Under the pieces are notes generated by a model, which worked only from the letters and a program-made list of their open reading frames with translations, was not told the origin of the DNA and did not search any database. Below are positions 1-12,454 of a stretch of DNA of 64,000 nucleotides, one piece after another (position 1 is the first letter of the stretch; every line of letters begins with the position of its first letter). Source of the DNA: Chamaelirium japonicum (taxonomy: Eukaryota > Streptophyta > Magnoliopsida > Liliales > Melanthiaceae); the NCBI GenBank assembly GCA_947650365.1, contig OX393552.1, forward strand, positions 23,347,981 to 23,411,980, read 5' to 3'. The position numbers and the translations under genes are program-made.

Positions 1-1017
1 CGTCGAGTGTGTGGGCGAAAATGGACGACCCCTGGTCTCGTCCATGGGTCTAGTGATCGGTTATTGCCGGAAGATCGGTTGCTGAGGTGGCGAAGTCTGC
101 CTCGGACTTTGTCTTTGAATGCCAAGGCGATCTCCTTGGGCCGAGGCGGCGTCGACGCTCGGGCTTTGGACGGTGCCGGCACGGGGAAGACTACCTCGGA
201 CTTTGTCTTTTGAATGTTGAGGCGGTCTCCTTGGGCCGAGACACTGTCAGCCTCTTGGGCTTTAGCAGGTGCCGAGGAGGCAAAGTCTGCCTCGGACTTT
301 GTCTTCGAATGCCAAGGCGGTCTCCTCGGGCTGAGACGCTGTCAGCGTCTCGGGCTTTAGAAGGTGCCGAGGCGGCAAAGCTCGCCTCAGACTTTGTCTT
401 CGAATATCGAGGAGATCTCCTCAGGCCGAGGCGGCGTCAACGCTCGGGCTTTGGAAGGTGCCGAGGTGAGAAAGCCTACATCGGACTTTGTCTTTTGAAT
501 GTCGAGGCGAAGTTTGCCTCGGGCTTTGCTTTCGAATGCCAAGGCTGTCACCTTGGGCCGAGACGATGTCGATGTCTCAGGCTTTGTGTTCGAATGCCGA
601 AGCGGGGGCTTCGGGCTTCGTTGAATGCCGAGGTGAAGGCCACCTCGGGCTTCGTCTTCGAATATCGAAGCGGGGGCTTCAGGCTTTGTCGTTGAATGCC
701 GAGGGCGGGGCCTTGGGCTTCGTCGAATGCCGAGGCAAAGGCCGCATTGGGCTTATTCTTCGAGTGTCAAAGCGGGAGCTTCGGGCTTCGTCAAATGACG
801 AGGCGAAGGCCACCTCGGACTTCGTTGAATCCCGAATTGAAGGCCGCCTTGGGCTTCATCTACGAATGCCAAAACGAGGGCTTCGGGCTTCATCAAATGC
901 CGAGGTGAAGGCCGCCTCGGGCTTCGTTGAATGTCGAAGCGAAGGTCACTTTGGGCTTCGTCTTCGAATGCCGAGGGTGGGACCTTGGACTTACTGATCA
1001 ATGGGGGTAAGAATTTA
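1..1017. repeat. GC-rich degenerate tandem repeat of a retroelement
   Basis: Copies of a unit of roughly 93-97 bp start near 101, 193, 290, 384 and 481, each beginning CCTCGGACTTTGTCTT. From about 590 the array turns into shorter units with GAATGCCGAGG and CCTCGGGCTTCG. GCCGAGGC/GCCTCGGC pairs make many small palindromes. Open frames here (for example 87-695) come from the repeat period, not from a gene. Such subrepeats are known from untranslated parts of Tat/Ogre-type gypsy elements; linking this array to the gag fragment at 2102-2713 is inference. Confidence 0.75.
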
Positions 1018-1945
1018 GAGTACTCAGTGTGGTGCCTTTATATTGGTTGGACTTAGGCGAAGTGCCGTTTTAGTCGAACCTATGTTGGGGTCACGTAGCT
1101 TTGTACCGTTGTAGGTTAGCCGGCCATGTCGCAACGCGAACCGGACCAACTGTGGCGAGGCACTAGTGCATGTACCCTTACATGACAACGGGAGCATGTG
1201 CGACGCCAATGATTTGAAGTACTCAGCATAATGCCCTTGCATCGGTTGGACTTAGGTGAAGCGTCGTTTCAGTTGAATCTATGTATTGGGACATGTGGCT
1301 TTGTACCGTTGCAGGTTAGGCAGCCGTGTCACAACATGAACCGAACTAATTATGGCGAGGCACTAGTGCATGTGTCCTTACGTGACAACGGGAGCATGTG
1401 CGACGCCAATGATTCAGAGTACTCAATATAGCACCTTTGTATCGGGTGGACTTAGGCGAAGCACTTCCGTCGAACCTACGTATCGGGACACGTAGCTTTG
1501 TACCGTTATAGGTTAGTCAGCCATGTCGCAATGCGAACTGAACTAATTATGGCGAGGTACTAGTGCATGTGTCTTTACGTGACAACGGGAGCATGTGCGA
1601 CGCCAATGATTCGGAGTACTCAGCGTAGCGCTCTTGTATCGGTTAGACTTAGGCAAAGCGCCGTTTTAGTCGAACCTACGTATCTTGATATGTAGCTTTG
1701 TACCGTTGCAGGTTAGTCGGCCGTGTCGCAACGCGAACCGAGCTAACTGTGGTGAGGCACTAGTGCATGTATCCTTACGTGACAACGGGAGCATGTGCGA
1801 TGCTAATGATTCGGAGTACTTAGTGTACCATCCTTGTATCGGTTGGACTTAGGCAAAGTCAAACCTATGTATCAAGATACGTAGCTTTGTACCGTTGCAG
1901 GTTAGTCGGCTGTGTCGCAATGTGAACCGAACTAATTATGGCGTT
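1018..1945. repeat. About 200-bp tandem repeat, 4.6 copies
   Basis: The phrase AGTACTCAG or a close variant recurs at 1019, 1218, 1418, 1615 and 1815, giving periods of 199, 200, 197 and 200 bp. Each unit carries GTAGCTTTGTACCGTTG and GACAACGGGAGCATGTGCGA. The last copy stops near 1940 at ACTAATTATGGCG. No coding capacity is seen. The array lies between the GC-rich repeat and the gypsy gag fragment and is probably part of the same old retroelement. Confidence 0.8.
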
Positions 1946-2101
1946 GAGTAGAAATTGAGATAGAATTTGATAGTCTTTGATATAACTTGAAACAATTATC
2001 ATTTCATTGATAACTCGAAAGATGTTACATCATGGATTTCAGATGAGCGACATTCCGAGTTATTGACAGTCAGTGGCCTTCTACTCTGATCGGTGGATGG
2101 G

Positions 2102-2713
2102 TTACTTCCCTTTGGTATCAGTGGTCTTCTGAGGCTCTGTGGGTTTATCGCCTGCCTGCCTTGGCCTCTTGGAGGTTCCATCTTCGTCAGCCTGAGCGTT
2201 GCGAGCTTGAGTTGTTGGCCTCGTTGGTTCCTTATTAAACAGACGCTTCTCGATGTCATGTTTCTTGCGAGTGACTTGATCGTCCTCCACCTCGATCTTC
2301 TTTTGAATTCGATCGAATAGCACTCCGAGGGAGGCAGAAGGATTGCGGATGAGGTCGTTGTAGATGTGGATGCCAAAGTGTAGGGCATTCTGGAATACGA
2401 GTATGATGACTTCATCTTCGAGGTGATGTCCGGAGAGCGCAACATACTCATTCTGGAACCTCCGAGAGAACTCTTGGAGGGTTTTATCTGATCCCATCTT
2501 GAGCCGGTAAAGGGAGTCCAGCTTCTTTTCTAGCTTGAGGTTCAGTCCATAGTGTTGAACAAAGAGGTCTGCCAGATCCTCGAACCAACTCATGGAATCG
2601 GTCGAGAGGTTGCAATACCAATCGAGAGACATGCCGTCCAGGCTACCAACAAAGGTACGGCATAAAACCTGGTTGTTGCTTATTATGTGGCGGCAGTGCC
2701 TACTTGAAGGCAA
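2102..2713 (-). pseudogene. Ty3/gypsy gag fragment
   Basis: An open frame of 203 codons reads on the minus strand. It resembles the plant retrotransposon gag (Retrotrans_gag) core: WFEDLADLF, then LDSLYRLKMGSDKTLQEF and FQNEYVALS, which is the usual layout of this capsid-like region. A charged, Lys/Arg-rich tail follows. No zinc knuckle or pol is found beside it. On the minus strand the frame would continue from the 2714-2885 region, but a large LTR begins at 2886 and cuts the element. It is a relic of an older gypsy element that served as an insertion target. The gag assignment is good; the lineage is uncertain. Confidence 0.75.
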
Positions 2714-2885
2714 GGACGTGTAGTGTCAGATCTATTGTTAAACAGTTGAACCTGGGGAGAGTGGGGGCTCTCCAGCTTCGAGGAAACTGGGCTCGGAGAA
2801 TATGCTGATGAAGTGGCCCTTCGGAGGTGTGATTATTCCGACGATCACCTCGTTGGTTGGAGAGATGTTTCGGAGGAAGTGGAGG

Positions 2886-5770
2886 TGTCACGTCCCAGAA
2901 ATTTGAATATCAATCTCTAGGGTGTGAGGGGAGAAAGAGGTGAAAAGTTGAATTATGGTCAACATACTATACTAATTTTAGGAATCTCAAGACTTATTTC
3001 TACATATTATCATTTAGTATTTTTTGCACGTCAGTACCATTACATGTTGATAGGATTTCCCGATAAGGGAACACGACGCTACGCTCAAGCCTCCGGCGGC
3101 GAGCCAAATAGCCCCGCTCACTCTACCACTCATAAAGGCTAGTCTGGTGGTCCTATCTACAAGGTTGATCATTTAAACCATTTATATTTTATTATATTTT
3201 AAAGTGATCTATCCTAGACTTGGGCCTTGAGGTGAGGCCTACCCATAAGAGCTTTACAGCTGGATCATTGCAATCACTATCTACACTAACAATACCACAA
3301 GCTAAACTAAACCGAATAATATTCTTATTCTAATGTCCATGATACAATCCAATAAATACAACAGAAGACCTACAAAGGGCTACTATAAAAGAAAACTACA
3401 GCTACTAACTCTACCACTGCCACTATACTCCGTAGTTGCCACCCGTACTCCAGCTCTGATACCACTCTGCAAGAAAGTCTACTCATGGAAAGAGTAGTGC
3501 CCCAAACAGGGTCAGTCCAAACCACTAACTGGCAAGTAAACCCCCACTCTAAGGGGGTGAGTGTGTGCGAGGGTGTCTTTACAAAAAAAACAAGATTTTA
3601 GACTATAAGAGTAAAGAAAACAATAATGTAGATAATAAGAAATATTTCTGCGAGATCCAAAAATATTTATGAACTTTTATTATACTACTGGTTTTCCAAC
3701 TCCTAGCAATTGTTACACTCTTTTTCTAATCATAATATGTGTATAAATTGTAAGGGGCTCCAATAGTATGTTACAATACCAATCAATTGTCATAAGTTGT
3801 GGAAGTACAATATATGACCCTTTTCAATCGTTTACCAAGTACGAATCTCATCGAGGATGCTACTCATTAGCATTAAGAACCACGCTATATAATTCTAATT
3901 GAACAATGTCAAAACCAACATATCACCCTAGTTTACTATTAACCAATATCAATATTACTCAGTATACGAGAATCATTTATAGAAAATCACAAACCATGGG
4001 TATGAAAAAAAACATTTAATCGAAAATAACCTCAGAGCAAGTGAATACTTGCCTTAGATTTTGTGATAAGAATTCGATATTTCTGATTGGTCAATCCGCT
4101 CCACGTCCAACGGGCCTTCACGGTCGAGGTCTGACAAGTTGCACAGAGTATGCTGCCATTAATATTTGTAATGAGAATGAAGTTAATCAAAGGGGTTTAG
4201 GGCTAGGGTTTGGATTCAGCTTCCACCCAAGGTGTCCCCAGGCTTATGTGTATATGTACGGTCAGCATATATAATTATGATTTATGACCTTGTTGAGCCT
4301 AAGCTTGAGTTGGCGGTTATTACCATGCATTGCCTAGTTGAATTCCGGGGTCGATCAGTAATAGGGCCAGTACCGCATTATCGTGCCCAAATAGAGCGAT
4401 GGCTTCACATGCACTAATAAAGGGACACATGCTGAGTCATACGGGTTCTATTCTATGGCTACACATGATCGGCCCGTACCGATCAATAATGGCACTGATG
4501 TAACGACGAGTATGTTATTCTAAGGGCCACTCGATAAATCCAGATAATCATAAGATTTGGTTTTCGTGGTTTAACACGATCATAATCGCTTCGGCACACA
4601 CTCCGCATTTGTACATGTACTCACACATGTGCATATGCGGCTAAGCATGTCTATATATATGCGCATGCTCCATTATTCATATCACATCATCACCACTTCC
4701 TTTCTTTATTAACCATCTGATCAACCTCAACATCCTCCCAATACATAACCTTATACATAAGTGCACATACACCATGCACCCATGCTTGACCCATGATCAT
4801 AATTACCCTCTAATCCACACCACTCATATTAGCACAAACACAGGGCCACACAATTGAAAAAAAAGTGAAGGGATGGGGTTATACCCTCTTCACCCAGCAA
4901 CAACAACACATACACCCACACCCACACAAACACTGAGAGACATAGGGTCGGCATACGACTAGAAAAGAGGTTCGGTCCGGCGGCACTTGGCCGACAATCG
5001 ATGATCGTCGGTCTTAGTCAATGACAAACATTATGCAAAAAGGGGGTGTTGCCGCGATGGGTCGCAGCAAAAAGAAAGGGAAAAGGGCTACTACCCTGGT
5101 AATTGGGGTGGCCGGCTGGTGTTTTACCGAGGGTGGTCGGGTGCCACCAGGTGCCTGACCATCGGCATCCAAACCACCGACAGTCATCATAGCAGGGTAG
5201 GGAGAAGGGGGTCGGTATCGGGTTGGCCTTGCCGGCTGCACAGCCACCACACACGAGGCCGACGACCATGGTCGCATTGAAAACAGGACACCAGGGAGTG
5301 GTCGGGCTGGTCTTAATGGCACAAAAAAGAAAGAACAAGGGGAAAGAGGGGAGGCTGACCTGGTCGAGCTTCTCCTCGTCGGCAGCTCCTCCTCCACATG
5401 CTCCTCTCCGGCCGGCCGGCCTTCTCCGGCGCCGGCTGCCGCTCCTCTCCGGCCGTGCGCGCCGACCACCGGAGGGCAAAAGAGAGATCAAAGGAGAGAG
5501 GGAGAAATCAGAGAGAGAGAGAGGGGGGGTGGAAGATCATAGGGGAAGAGAGCAAGATCGGAGGGGAGGAGAGGGAGATCGCAGGGGGAGAAGAGGGTCG
5601 GATTGAGGAGGGGGTCAGATCTAGGTCTTAAAGAGGGAATGGGGGGCGAAGGTCGGGTACAGCAAATCCGAGGACCGGGATATTAGGGATCGGGGATGAG
5701 GGGATGGTAGAGACGGAGAGGGGGAGGTGACGGGAGAGAGGGGTCGGGATGGTGAGGGTGAGGGTGAGCG

Positions 5771-5825
<55 letters not shown>

Positions 5826-6253
5826 AGAGAGTGGGTCGGGTCGGGTTCGGGTTTGGGATGGGTTGGGTTTGGGTTTGTTTTAAGTTTTGTTTATTTATTC
5901 ATTTTATTTTATTTTGTTTTATTTTATTATTATTATTATTATTATCTCTTAGTTGGTCAACTCGACTCGCACACAAACCCGCATGGAGCCACGACCTGCC
6001 AGCAACCATACCTTGCCGGGTCCGATCGACCCGTCCAAAATAACGACTTAATTAATTATTTATTTATTTTAAGTAATTTTTGTGCACCGAAATACCTGCA
6101 CCCTAAGAGTTGTCGCCTCGCGACCCGGACCTTGGACCCATTACCTGGTCCCGCTCAGTTACAACTAGTAGCATCATCATCAAAGATATTAAAATAATAT
6201 TATAATAATTAGGTTGCTCTGGGTAGGAACACCCCAGAATGCCGATCATTACA
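2886..6253 (-). repeat. 3' LTR of the gypsy element (3368 bp)
   Basis: Read on the minus strand it begins TGTAATGATCGGCATTC next to a polypurine tract and ends GGGACGTGACA, so it has TG...CA ends. The part 2886 to about 5100 is repeated at 12455-14671. The rest (5101-6253) has no second copy because the partner LTR was broken there. Inside lie a (GA)n tract at 5774-5820, T-rich and ATT-repeat sequence near 5885-5945, and chance open frames. GGTCGG-rich sequence precedes the GA tract. Confidence 0.75.
5774..5820. repeat. (GA)n microsatellite inside the LTR
   Basis: An uninterrupted run of GA dinucleotides lies within the gypsy 3' LTR and is followed by GGGTCGGGTCGGGTTCGGG. It creates the Arg-Glu repeats seen in the spurious frame 5727-6197. 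Confidence 0.9.
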
Positions 6254-7249
6254 TCCTACCCACCTTAGTAGAATTTTCGTCCCGAAAATTAATCCATAAA
6301 ACTAAGAATACATAACCATCAATCTTTTCTACCAAAGTGAAGAAAGACAAGAATAATGAAATGTGACTTACGGCTGGCATTAAGATCCTTACTAATACCG
6401 ATAACAAAAAGCTAAACCACTACGCCAATCATACTAAAAAATAAGAGGGTCACTTGTATGACTACTAACCTAACTTATAATAACGAGTCACATAATTGTT
6501 AGGAAAGAAGTGAACATCCAAATCCTCGCATCGCGAATACGAGTTTTAGCTTCCAATTTTCTATTCTTATTATTACGGACTAAACCAAATCATGAGTTTT
6601 GATCATTAACCCTGCCTAGATAAGGGGCATCCCCCTTATCAGTTCTGCCGAGGGGTGTCCCCCACGGTAGGGTTACTACCAAAATTTATAGATTCAGAAA
6701 CTCAGATCGCACTCAACTGATAATGTTGAGACCAAAAAGTATATTCATATATATATGGGTGCCCATACACCCATATATAATCTTATACTTTTAATATTGA
6801 CACTACAATCGTAGGGATGCATACTACACATATGTGCCCATACACATTCCTAAATAACGCGACGAAAGAAATGGCTCAACTATTATGCCTAAACTTAAAT
6901 CCCATAAGATTCCGCTCTAAAACAAATGTTTTTATTACATGTGTGAATACTACTATCTGGTTTAGAGAATACTAAATCCAAGATAACATAACTATGTCAC
7001 ATACCCACGAGAGTAAGGAGGGAACGTCGTCTGAATTGAAAACACCGATACTCTTTGAAACTTATAACACCAGCACTCCTAACGATGCTATTATGGCATG
7101 ACTCGGAAACCTTCTAAAGGGTATGCTATGGTCCACAAATCAGGTAAGGAAGAAAACTTACTATCTGAGTAGAGAATAATGAAATAAGGTAATAATTAAC
7201 CTGATGACAGAAGAGAGTTGAAAACTATGATATGATATAATACACACTA
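6254..7249 (-). other. Gypsy interior, 3' side: polypurine tract and non-coding sequence
   Basis: On the minus strand GGACGAAAATTCTAC then AAGGTGGGTAGGA sits directly before the LTR start at 6253. A GGACGAAA...AAGGTGGG motif is the usual end of pol plus polypurine tract in plant chromoviruses. The rest, to 7249, is AT-rich with no recognisable pol reading frame on either strand. Confidence 0.5.
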
Positions 7250-7254
7250 CACAG

Positions 7255-9357
7255 TGTTGGGAATAATCCCATATTAGAGGCTCGCAGCGGAAACGATTTG
7301 GCGGTCGAAAGACCGTTCATGATGCACGTTACACGATTTAAACTTTCATTGAAACTAATCTACATATGTATGCATGTGTATGCACGTGAATCGAACACCC
7401 TAACGGTAATCTAGCGTAATGATAATCTAGCATGCATGCAAATCATAAAGCTCGCTAGATCTACGTGTTAGATTATTCATACCTTCGTGCGGATCTTTTA
7501 ACCGCGGAGAATTGTCTTCTTTGTCGATGGAGACGGAAGATCGTTCGCGAAGAAGCCAATGGTATGAATAGAGATGATGCCTTCTTGTTCACCCGATCTC
7601 ACACGATACACGGAACGTCGCTCTCGGATCTCTGAGTGCCTCCGAAGAACGACCCTTCTCCTTCTACGAAACTGCACGCGAGGAAGATAAAGTTACAAGC
7701 GGGAAAGTAGAGAGATTAGGGAGAGATCTAGGGAGATGAGAGAGGGAGGGGGTTCGATTTTTTGCAATAATATGGCCGGCCCCATAAGGATTCCTATATA
7801 GGGCCGGTCTACTCCCTTGGATAATGATCCAAGGGGATAAGAACATCCCACAATTATCTCCCCGGCCAATATCACCATTTTATCTCTCCTTGTATTTATC
7901 TGTTTTCCCACTTTTAGGCTTATTTTAACCAATTCAAAACCATATCCCTATCCCTATGGCCGGCCCTATTGATGAGGGATTCTCATCCCTACAATATAGG
8001 GTCGGTCGGCCACAAGTGAGGTCCGACAGAGTGAGTTTTTACCAAAACGCCCTGACGCCTCAATTTGACCATTTCTAGTGTGCGAGACCTAGCGACCACT
8101 ACTTAAGTGATCTTTACCAGTTACCTTACTATTAACTGAGGCCACCGAAGGGTGCCTCTAGCAAAGTCAACTAGTCAACTCGCAATATACCCCGGTGCAT
8201 CGCACATATGCAGCGAAGTTCACTTATGGATAGGGATTACTACCTGCGCCTCTGTACTAGTCTCGGGCTTACCCCTTAGTACTCGCATGTAGTTATGGAT
8301 CTACCGTGCTCTAGTGCCAAGCACACACGGAGCGTAGACTTCTTTTTTCCTCTTACTGCTTATGGTGTTCCAATGAGATAGTTCAAGAATCGTATATAAT
8401 GTTGATAAGGTGTAACCATCAGGGACCGGGGTTCATGGCTTCCAACTCAAGCTCGATCGACACACTACCCGAGTTTACCATCGATCCTCTAAGCTCGAGT
8501 TAACCTGCGTGGCCACCCAGAGTGCGACGCAGACGGTACTCCAATTCACCCAAACTTACTATGTTCTCCATTATACCCCTGCTCTCCGCTTAGTAGTGGT
8601 AAACCCGTTGTCCCTCCACTTGATGCCATGATACCCTTCGAGCAGTGGAGACTACCGTCAGACTCGAATGATTATATGACTTGGTTCCTTCCAGGTTGAC
8701 CTATACATCATACCTCTTATTACCCCGTCGAGTAATCGAACCCGGTCAACAGTCAAACTGATGACCACCAGGCCTGGGTTTGGTACAGTGTAAGTCACAC
8801 CAAGGAACACACCTCCCTTCAGGGGTATGGATGGCCTGCAGGAGTGACACGCTAATGCAACGCCAGCCGAGTAACCTAGTACACCGTGGTTTTGGATCAC
8901 TGCATACAGATCCTCACACATTGGTGCGCCAAAGCACCACGCAACTGGTTAGTCCATCAGACGTGGTTCCTCAGGGTTTAGGACCATTTTACCCTAAGCA
9001 GAAACACGACTTAGTGTACCAGTGTCTGCTCACTGATTTGTACACCGTGTTAGTTCCGTTCAGCCACAGATACTGTGCCTGGTGATGACTATGGTGAAGA
9101 CTTCCCATGAACTGTTATCGCCAACAGCTTATCATGATGAGGCGACCAACCTGATCATAGCTGCGAACTGATTTAGATTATATGGGACCAATCCACTCAG
9201 TCTTCAACTCAGTGGACTACCATATAACCATGGCTCTCTATTCTTAAAAGAACACGTAACTATGTTACGTACCTATATGCATTTTATATAATCACTATCG
9301 ATCTTTATTAGACCAAAACATAAAATTTTACAAGCTTAGAACACATCAATCCTAACA
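7255..9357 (-). mobile_element. Solo copia-type LTR with 5-bp target duplication CACAG
   Basis: The sequence starts TGTTGGGAATAATCCC and ends AATCCTAACA, so it has TGTTGG/CCTAACA inverted ends. CACAG directly precedes it (7250-7254) and follows it (9358-9362), a clean 5-bp target duplication. A near copy forms the LTR at 14672-16806, which shows that the element reads on the minus strand. No internal region is present, so this is a solo LTR left by recombination between two LTRs. It is inserted in the interior of the gypsy element. Open frames inside it (7664-7932, 8658-9085) have partners in the other copy and are LTR sequence, not genes. Confidence 0.85.
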
Positions 9358-9734
9358 CACAGTTGGGTGACTAGTTCTAGACTAAAACAACTCTAATTTA
9401 ATTGGAGAAGTTACTTATTAGAAACCTAATAGCCAACTAGTACGAACCTAAACCTACTGAGTACCAATGAAAGTCCGTCAGAAGAAACTGAATCGATAAA
9501 AGTTCACTAAAACGGTAATCAACAAGACATGGTGAAACGGCTAAACAAGGACTACTCTTAAGATCCTAACTGATAAAGTATTTCCAAATTTCATAAATAT
9601 AGGAAATTCCCTTGACATTATCACTAACATTCTTCTTGTACTCAATTATCGCAATTACATCTTAACGTCACTGCCATCTGGCCCATGTACTTTTTCCCAC
9701 GAGTCTCAACTGGAACTGTATAACCAATTTCCAA

Positions 9735-10265
9735 AGCCTCTGAAGAGTTAGTATGTATGTATCCGCCAAATCCTCCGAAGAGAAAGTGCGTAGTTGCCAA
9801 AGCCTCCGAAGAGTCAGTGCGTATGTATCCGCCAAAGCCTCGGAAGAATCAGTGCGTATGTATCCGCCAAATCCTTCGAGGAGAAAGTGCGTATGTATTC
9901 GCCAACTCCTCCGAAGAGAAAGTGCGTAGCCGCCAAAGCCTCCGAAGAGTCAGTGCGTATATATCCGTCATAGCCTTCGAAGAGTCAGTGCATATGTATC
10001 TGCCAAATCCTCCGAGGAGAAAGTGCGTAGCCGCTAAAGCCTCCGAAGAGTCAGTGCATATGTATCCGCCAAAGCCTCCGAAGAGTCAGTACGTATGTAT
10101 CCGCCAAATTCTCCGAAGAGAAAGTGCGTAGCTGCCAAAGCCTCTGAAGAGTCAGTGCGTATATATCCGCCAAATCCTCGGAAGAGAAAGTGCGTAGCCG
10201 CCAAAGTCTCTGAAGAGTCAGTGCGTATGTATCCACCAAATCCTCCGAAGAGAAAGTGCGTAGCC
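9735..10265. repeat. Minisatellite of about 31-35 bp units
   Basis: Units alternate between CCGAAGAGTCAGTGCGTAT followed by GTATCCGCCAAAG, and CCGAAGAGAAAGTGCGTAG followed by CCGCCAAAG; about 15 units by eye. A single worn copy lies apart at about 11117-11150 (TCTGAAGAGAATGTGTGTAT). The array is in the non-coding interior of the gypsy element. There are no constant repeats with unique spacers, so it is not CRISPR-like. Confidence 0.85.
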
Positions 10266-11396
10266 TCACTATGTCCTCTACCGGACAGTCACAACCCACC
10301 GCTAAAGTTTCCAAGAAACAGTGCATATCTTACTACGAGAGTCTCTATCGAGACATTGCATAATCTGCTAACCATAAGAATTCTAACCACCACATTCCAC
10401 CTCCTGGTGCACTCTTTGAAACCATTATTCTTAAGGGTCTACATCATTACTCGAGGGATCCATTTAAAAAAAACATATATACTATAAACACCAAACAAGA
10501 ACGACTCATGTAGATCGAAAAAATTTAGCAAGGAAAAAGTAATGGACAATCCTAAAACACTGACTAGGTTTCTAGTACTAAGGTCAACGAAAATCAAGGA
10601 ATCCTAAACACCAACTAGGTCTCTAGTACTAATGCTCAATGGAAATCAAGGAATCCTAAACACCGGCTAAGTCTCTAATACGAAAGGTCGACGAGAATCA
10701 ATGAAAAGATTAACCTTACGACCAGGTCAGATAAGCCATCAAGGATCTATATCCTACTAGCCATATACAACATACATCCACCTCTTAAACCAATCAACCA
10801 TGTAAATTCAATCTCTAGTCTTTTATTAACTTGCTAAATATCAAACTCAAATAAAACTTTATCAGGAGACTCCAAATTTACTCCTAGTTTGCCTTCAACA
10901 ATACACTTCTACTAAGGAATTCTAATTTTCCTCCTACAGTGATATAGGAAAAAGTAATTCTCTCACTATGATTACTCAAGGGTCACCCACCTATATGAAA
11001 AACCATTAGGTCCAACGATCATTGCCACTACTATCTGCTCAGTACAATCGTCAAAGTCCCGATTTTGGACAGTCCAACCCTAACCTGCCAAAGTCCCAAG
11101 CAGGAACAGTGCCCCACCAAATTCTCTGAAGAGAATGTGTGTATCCCGTCACCCACTTGATATGTCAGGTATCATTTGGATTTCATCCCATAATTTACTC
11201 TCAAAATAACTCCTCAAAGTTACCCCGTTAAGATGCACGACACACACAACCACGTAAAAATCTAACACCTACCAAATATCTAATTTACTTATTCCTAAAT
11301 TCTCTTGCTATAGCCAGATAAAAACTCAATTCACCAATATTATTACTAAAAGGCAAAAGAAAACCTATAGGATTGATTATTACATTAAGTTCGTAA
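10266..11396. other. Non-coding gypsy interior with a 52-bp tandem triplet
   Basis: AATCCTAAA-type units begin at 10548, 10600 and 10652, a period of 52 bp, each containing CTAGGTYTCTAGTACTAA or a variant. Otherwise I see no coding sequence on either strand. An autonomous element would carry pol here. Confidence 0.5.
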
Positions 11397-11397
11397 A

Positions 11398-12404
11398 GAA
11401 AGACAATCTCTCTTCTTGTGGCCACTCTGACCACAGATGTAGCATGCTCCCTTCAACAGGCATTGCTTTTCGAACATGGCCCTCTTGTCTGCAGTTATGA
11501 CATACTAGCTGCTCCTGGCTTATTCCTCCTTCAATATCAACATGAGGTTTGGGTGAGGTCTTTTGTCACTTAATGCAGTGTTCTTCCTGATGCCCTTCTA
11601 GGAATCTCCCAGATTCCTCTATTTTGCACTCTATAGCCAATGCTCGATTAACCACCTCTTCATAAGACTGATATAAGAATGCAGAAAGTTTACCTCTGAT
11701 CTCCGGCTTTAGGCCATGCTCAAAATGTCTGGCCTTTCGGGCATCAGTTGCTACTTGGTGCAGGGCATATCTAGAAAACTCTAAAAACTTGGCCTCATAC
11801 TGTGCCACGGTACGAGACCCCTGGTTAAGGGTCAAGAACTCCATCTCCATCCAGTACTGTATGGTAACCGGAAAGAACTTCTTTCGAAAAGTTCTCCGAA
11901 CTCTTGCCAGGTGATCACTCCTCAATCTGCAGCTCTGGTACGCTGAACTGTCTACCACCAGAAGTCTGCCTCAGCCTCGAACTGGTATGAAGCAAAAGTG
12001 ACTCTAATGTCGTCGGTGATGCCCAATGCGTTAAGTATCTTCTCAGTCTGTTGGAACCATCGATCGGCCTCCAAGGGGTCTGGCTCACCCTTGAAGCTCG
12101 GTGGTCCCATTGCCTTAAAGTCCTTCAGTAATTTCCCCTGCCGCTCGCCCTCGGCCTGCTGATGAGCCTGGGCCTAGGCAAGGGTAGTTTGAGCTAGCTC
12201 GGTCTGCTGCTGAGCAGCCGTCTGCTGCTGGTTAACAGCAGCCTGCTGTTGCTGGACCATGGTGATCATCCCCTGGAGCATCTCTATCATCCTCATTGTG
12301 CCGTCAAGCTCAGAGGACGATCCCGCTCCGTTGCCGCTTCTAGTACCCGCCATATGCAAAGCAACTATCTGCGTTAGAAAACTACTCCCAGACCAAAACT
12401 TCAA
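11398..12404 (-). pseudogene. Gypsy gag with zinc knuckle, frameshifted
   Basis: Three pieces read in order on the minus strand. Codons from 12404 give a start, then a Gln-rich stretch (MVQQQQAAVNQQQ). The frame 11958-11566 carries the gag core, with FLTLNQGSRTVAQYEAKF and FEHGLKPEIRGKLS, as in plant chromovirus gag. At 11444-11403 a CCHC zinc knuckle CYICGQSGHKKRDC is readable in a third frame; just upstream CHNCRQEGH also looks like a knuckle. Stops and frameshifts separate the pieces, so no full Gag can be made. Gag would package the element RNA. No pol follows. Confidence 0.8.
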
Positions 12405-12440
12405 CTCCTACAATCTAAGTCCCTAGAATCATATCCCTAT

Positions 12441-12452
12441 GCTCTGATACCA
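12441..12452 (-). other. Primer binding site (initiator Met tRNA type)
   Basis: On the minus strand TGGTATCAGAGC lies two bases after the end of the 5' LTR (GGGGCGTGACA). This is the standard plant retrotransposon site complementary to the 3' end of initiator Met tRNA. It fixes the element orientation as minus. Confidence 0.85.
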
Positions 12453-12454
12453 GC

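Noticed and set aside
87-695. 202-codon open frame and overlapping frames in 1-1000
   Set aside because: Made by the period of the GC-rich tandem repeat; the same residues recur in all frames and no domain is seen.
5727-6197. 156-codon frame with Arg-Glu repeats
   Set aside because: It runs through a (GA)n microsatellite and T-rich sequence in an LTR.
7664-9085. Protein frames with copies at 15017-16531
   Set aside because: Both sets lie in copies of the same LTR; similarity reflects LTR homology.
9735-10265. CRISPR-like array
   Set aside because: Units adjoin without unique spacers, and the context is a plant retrotransposon.
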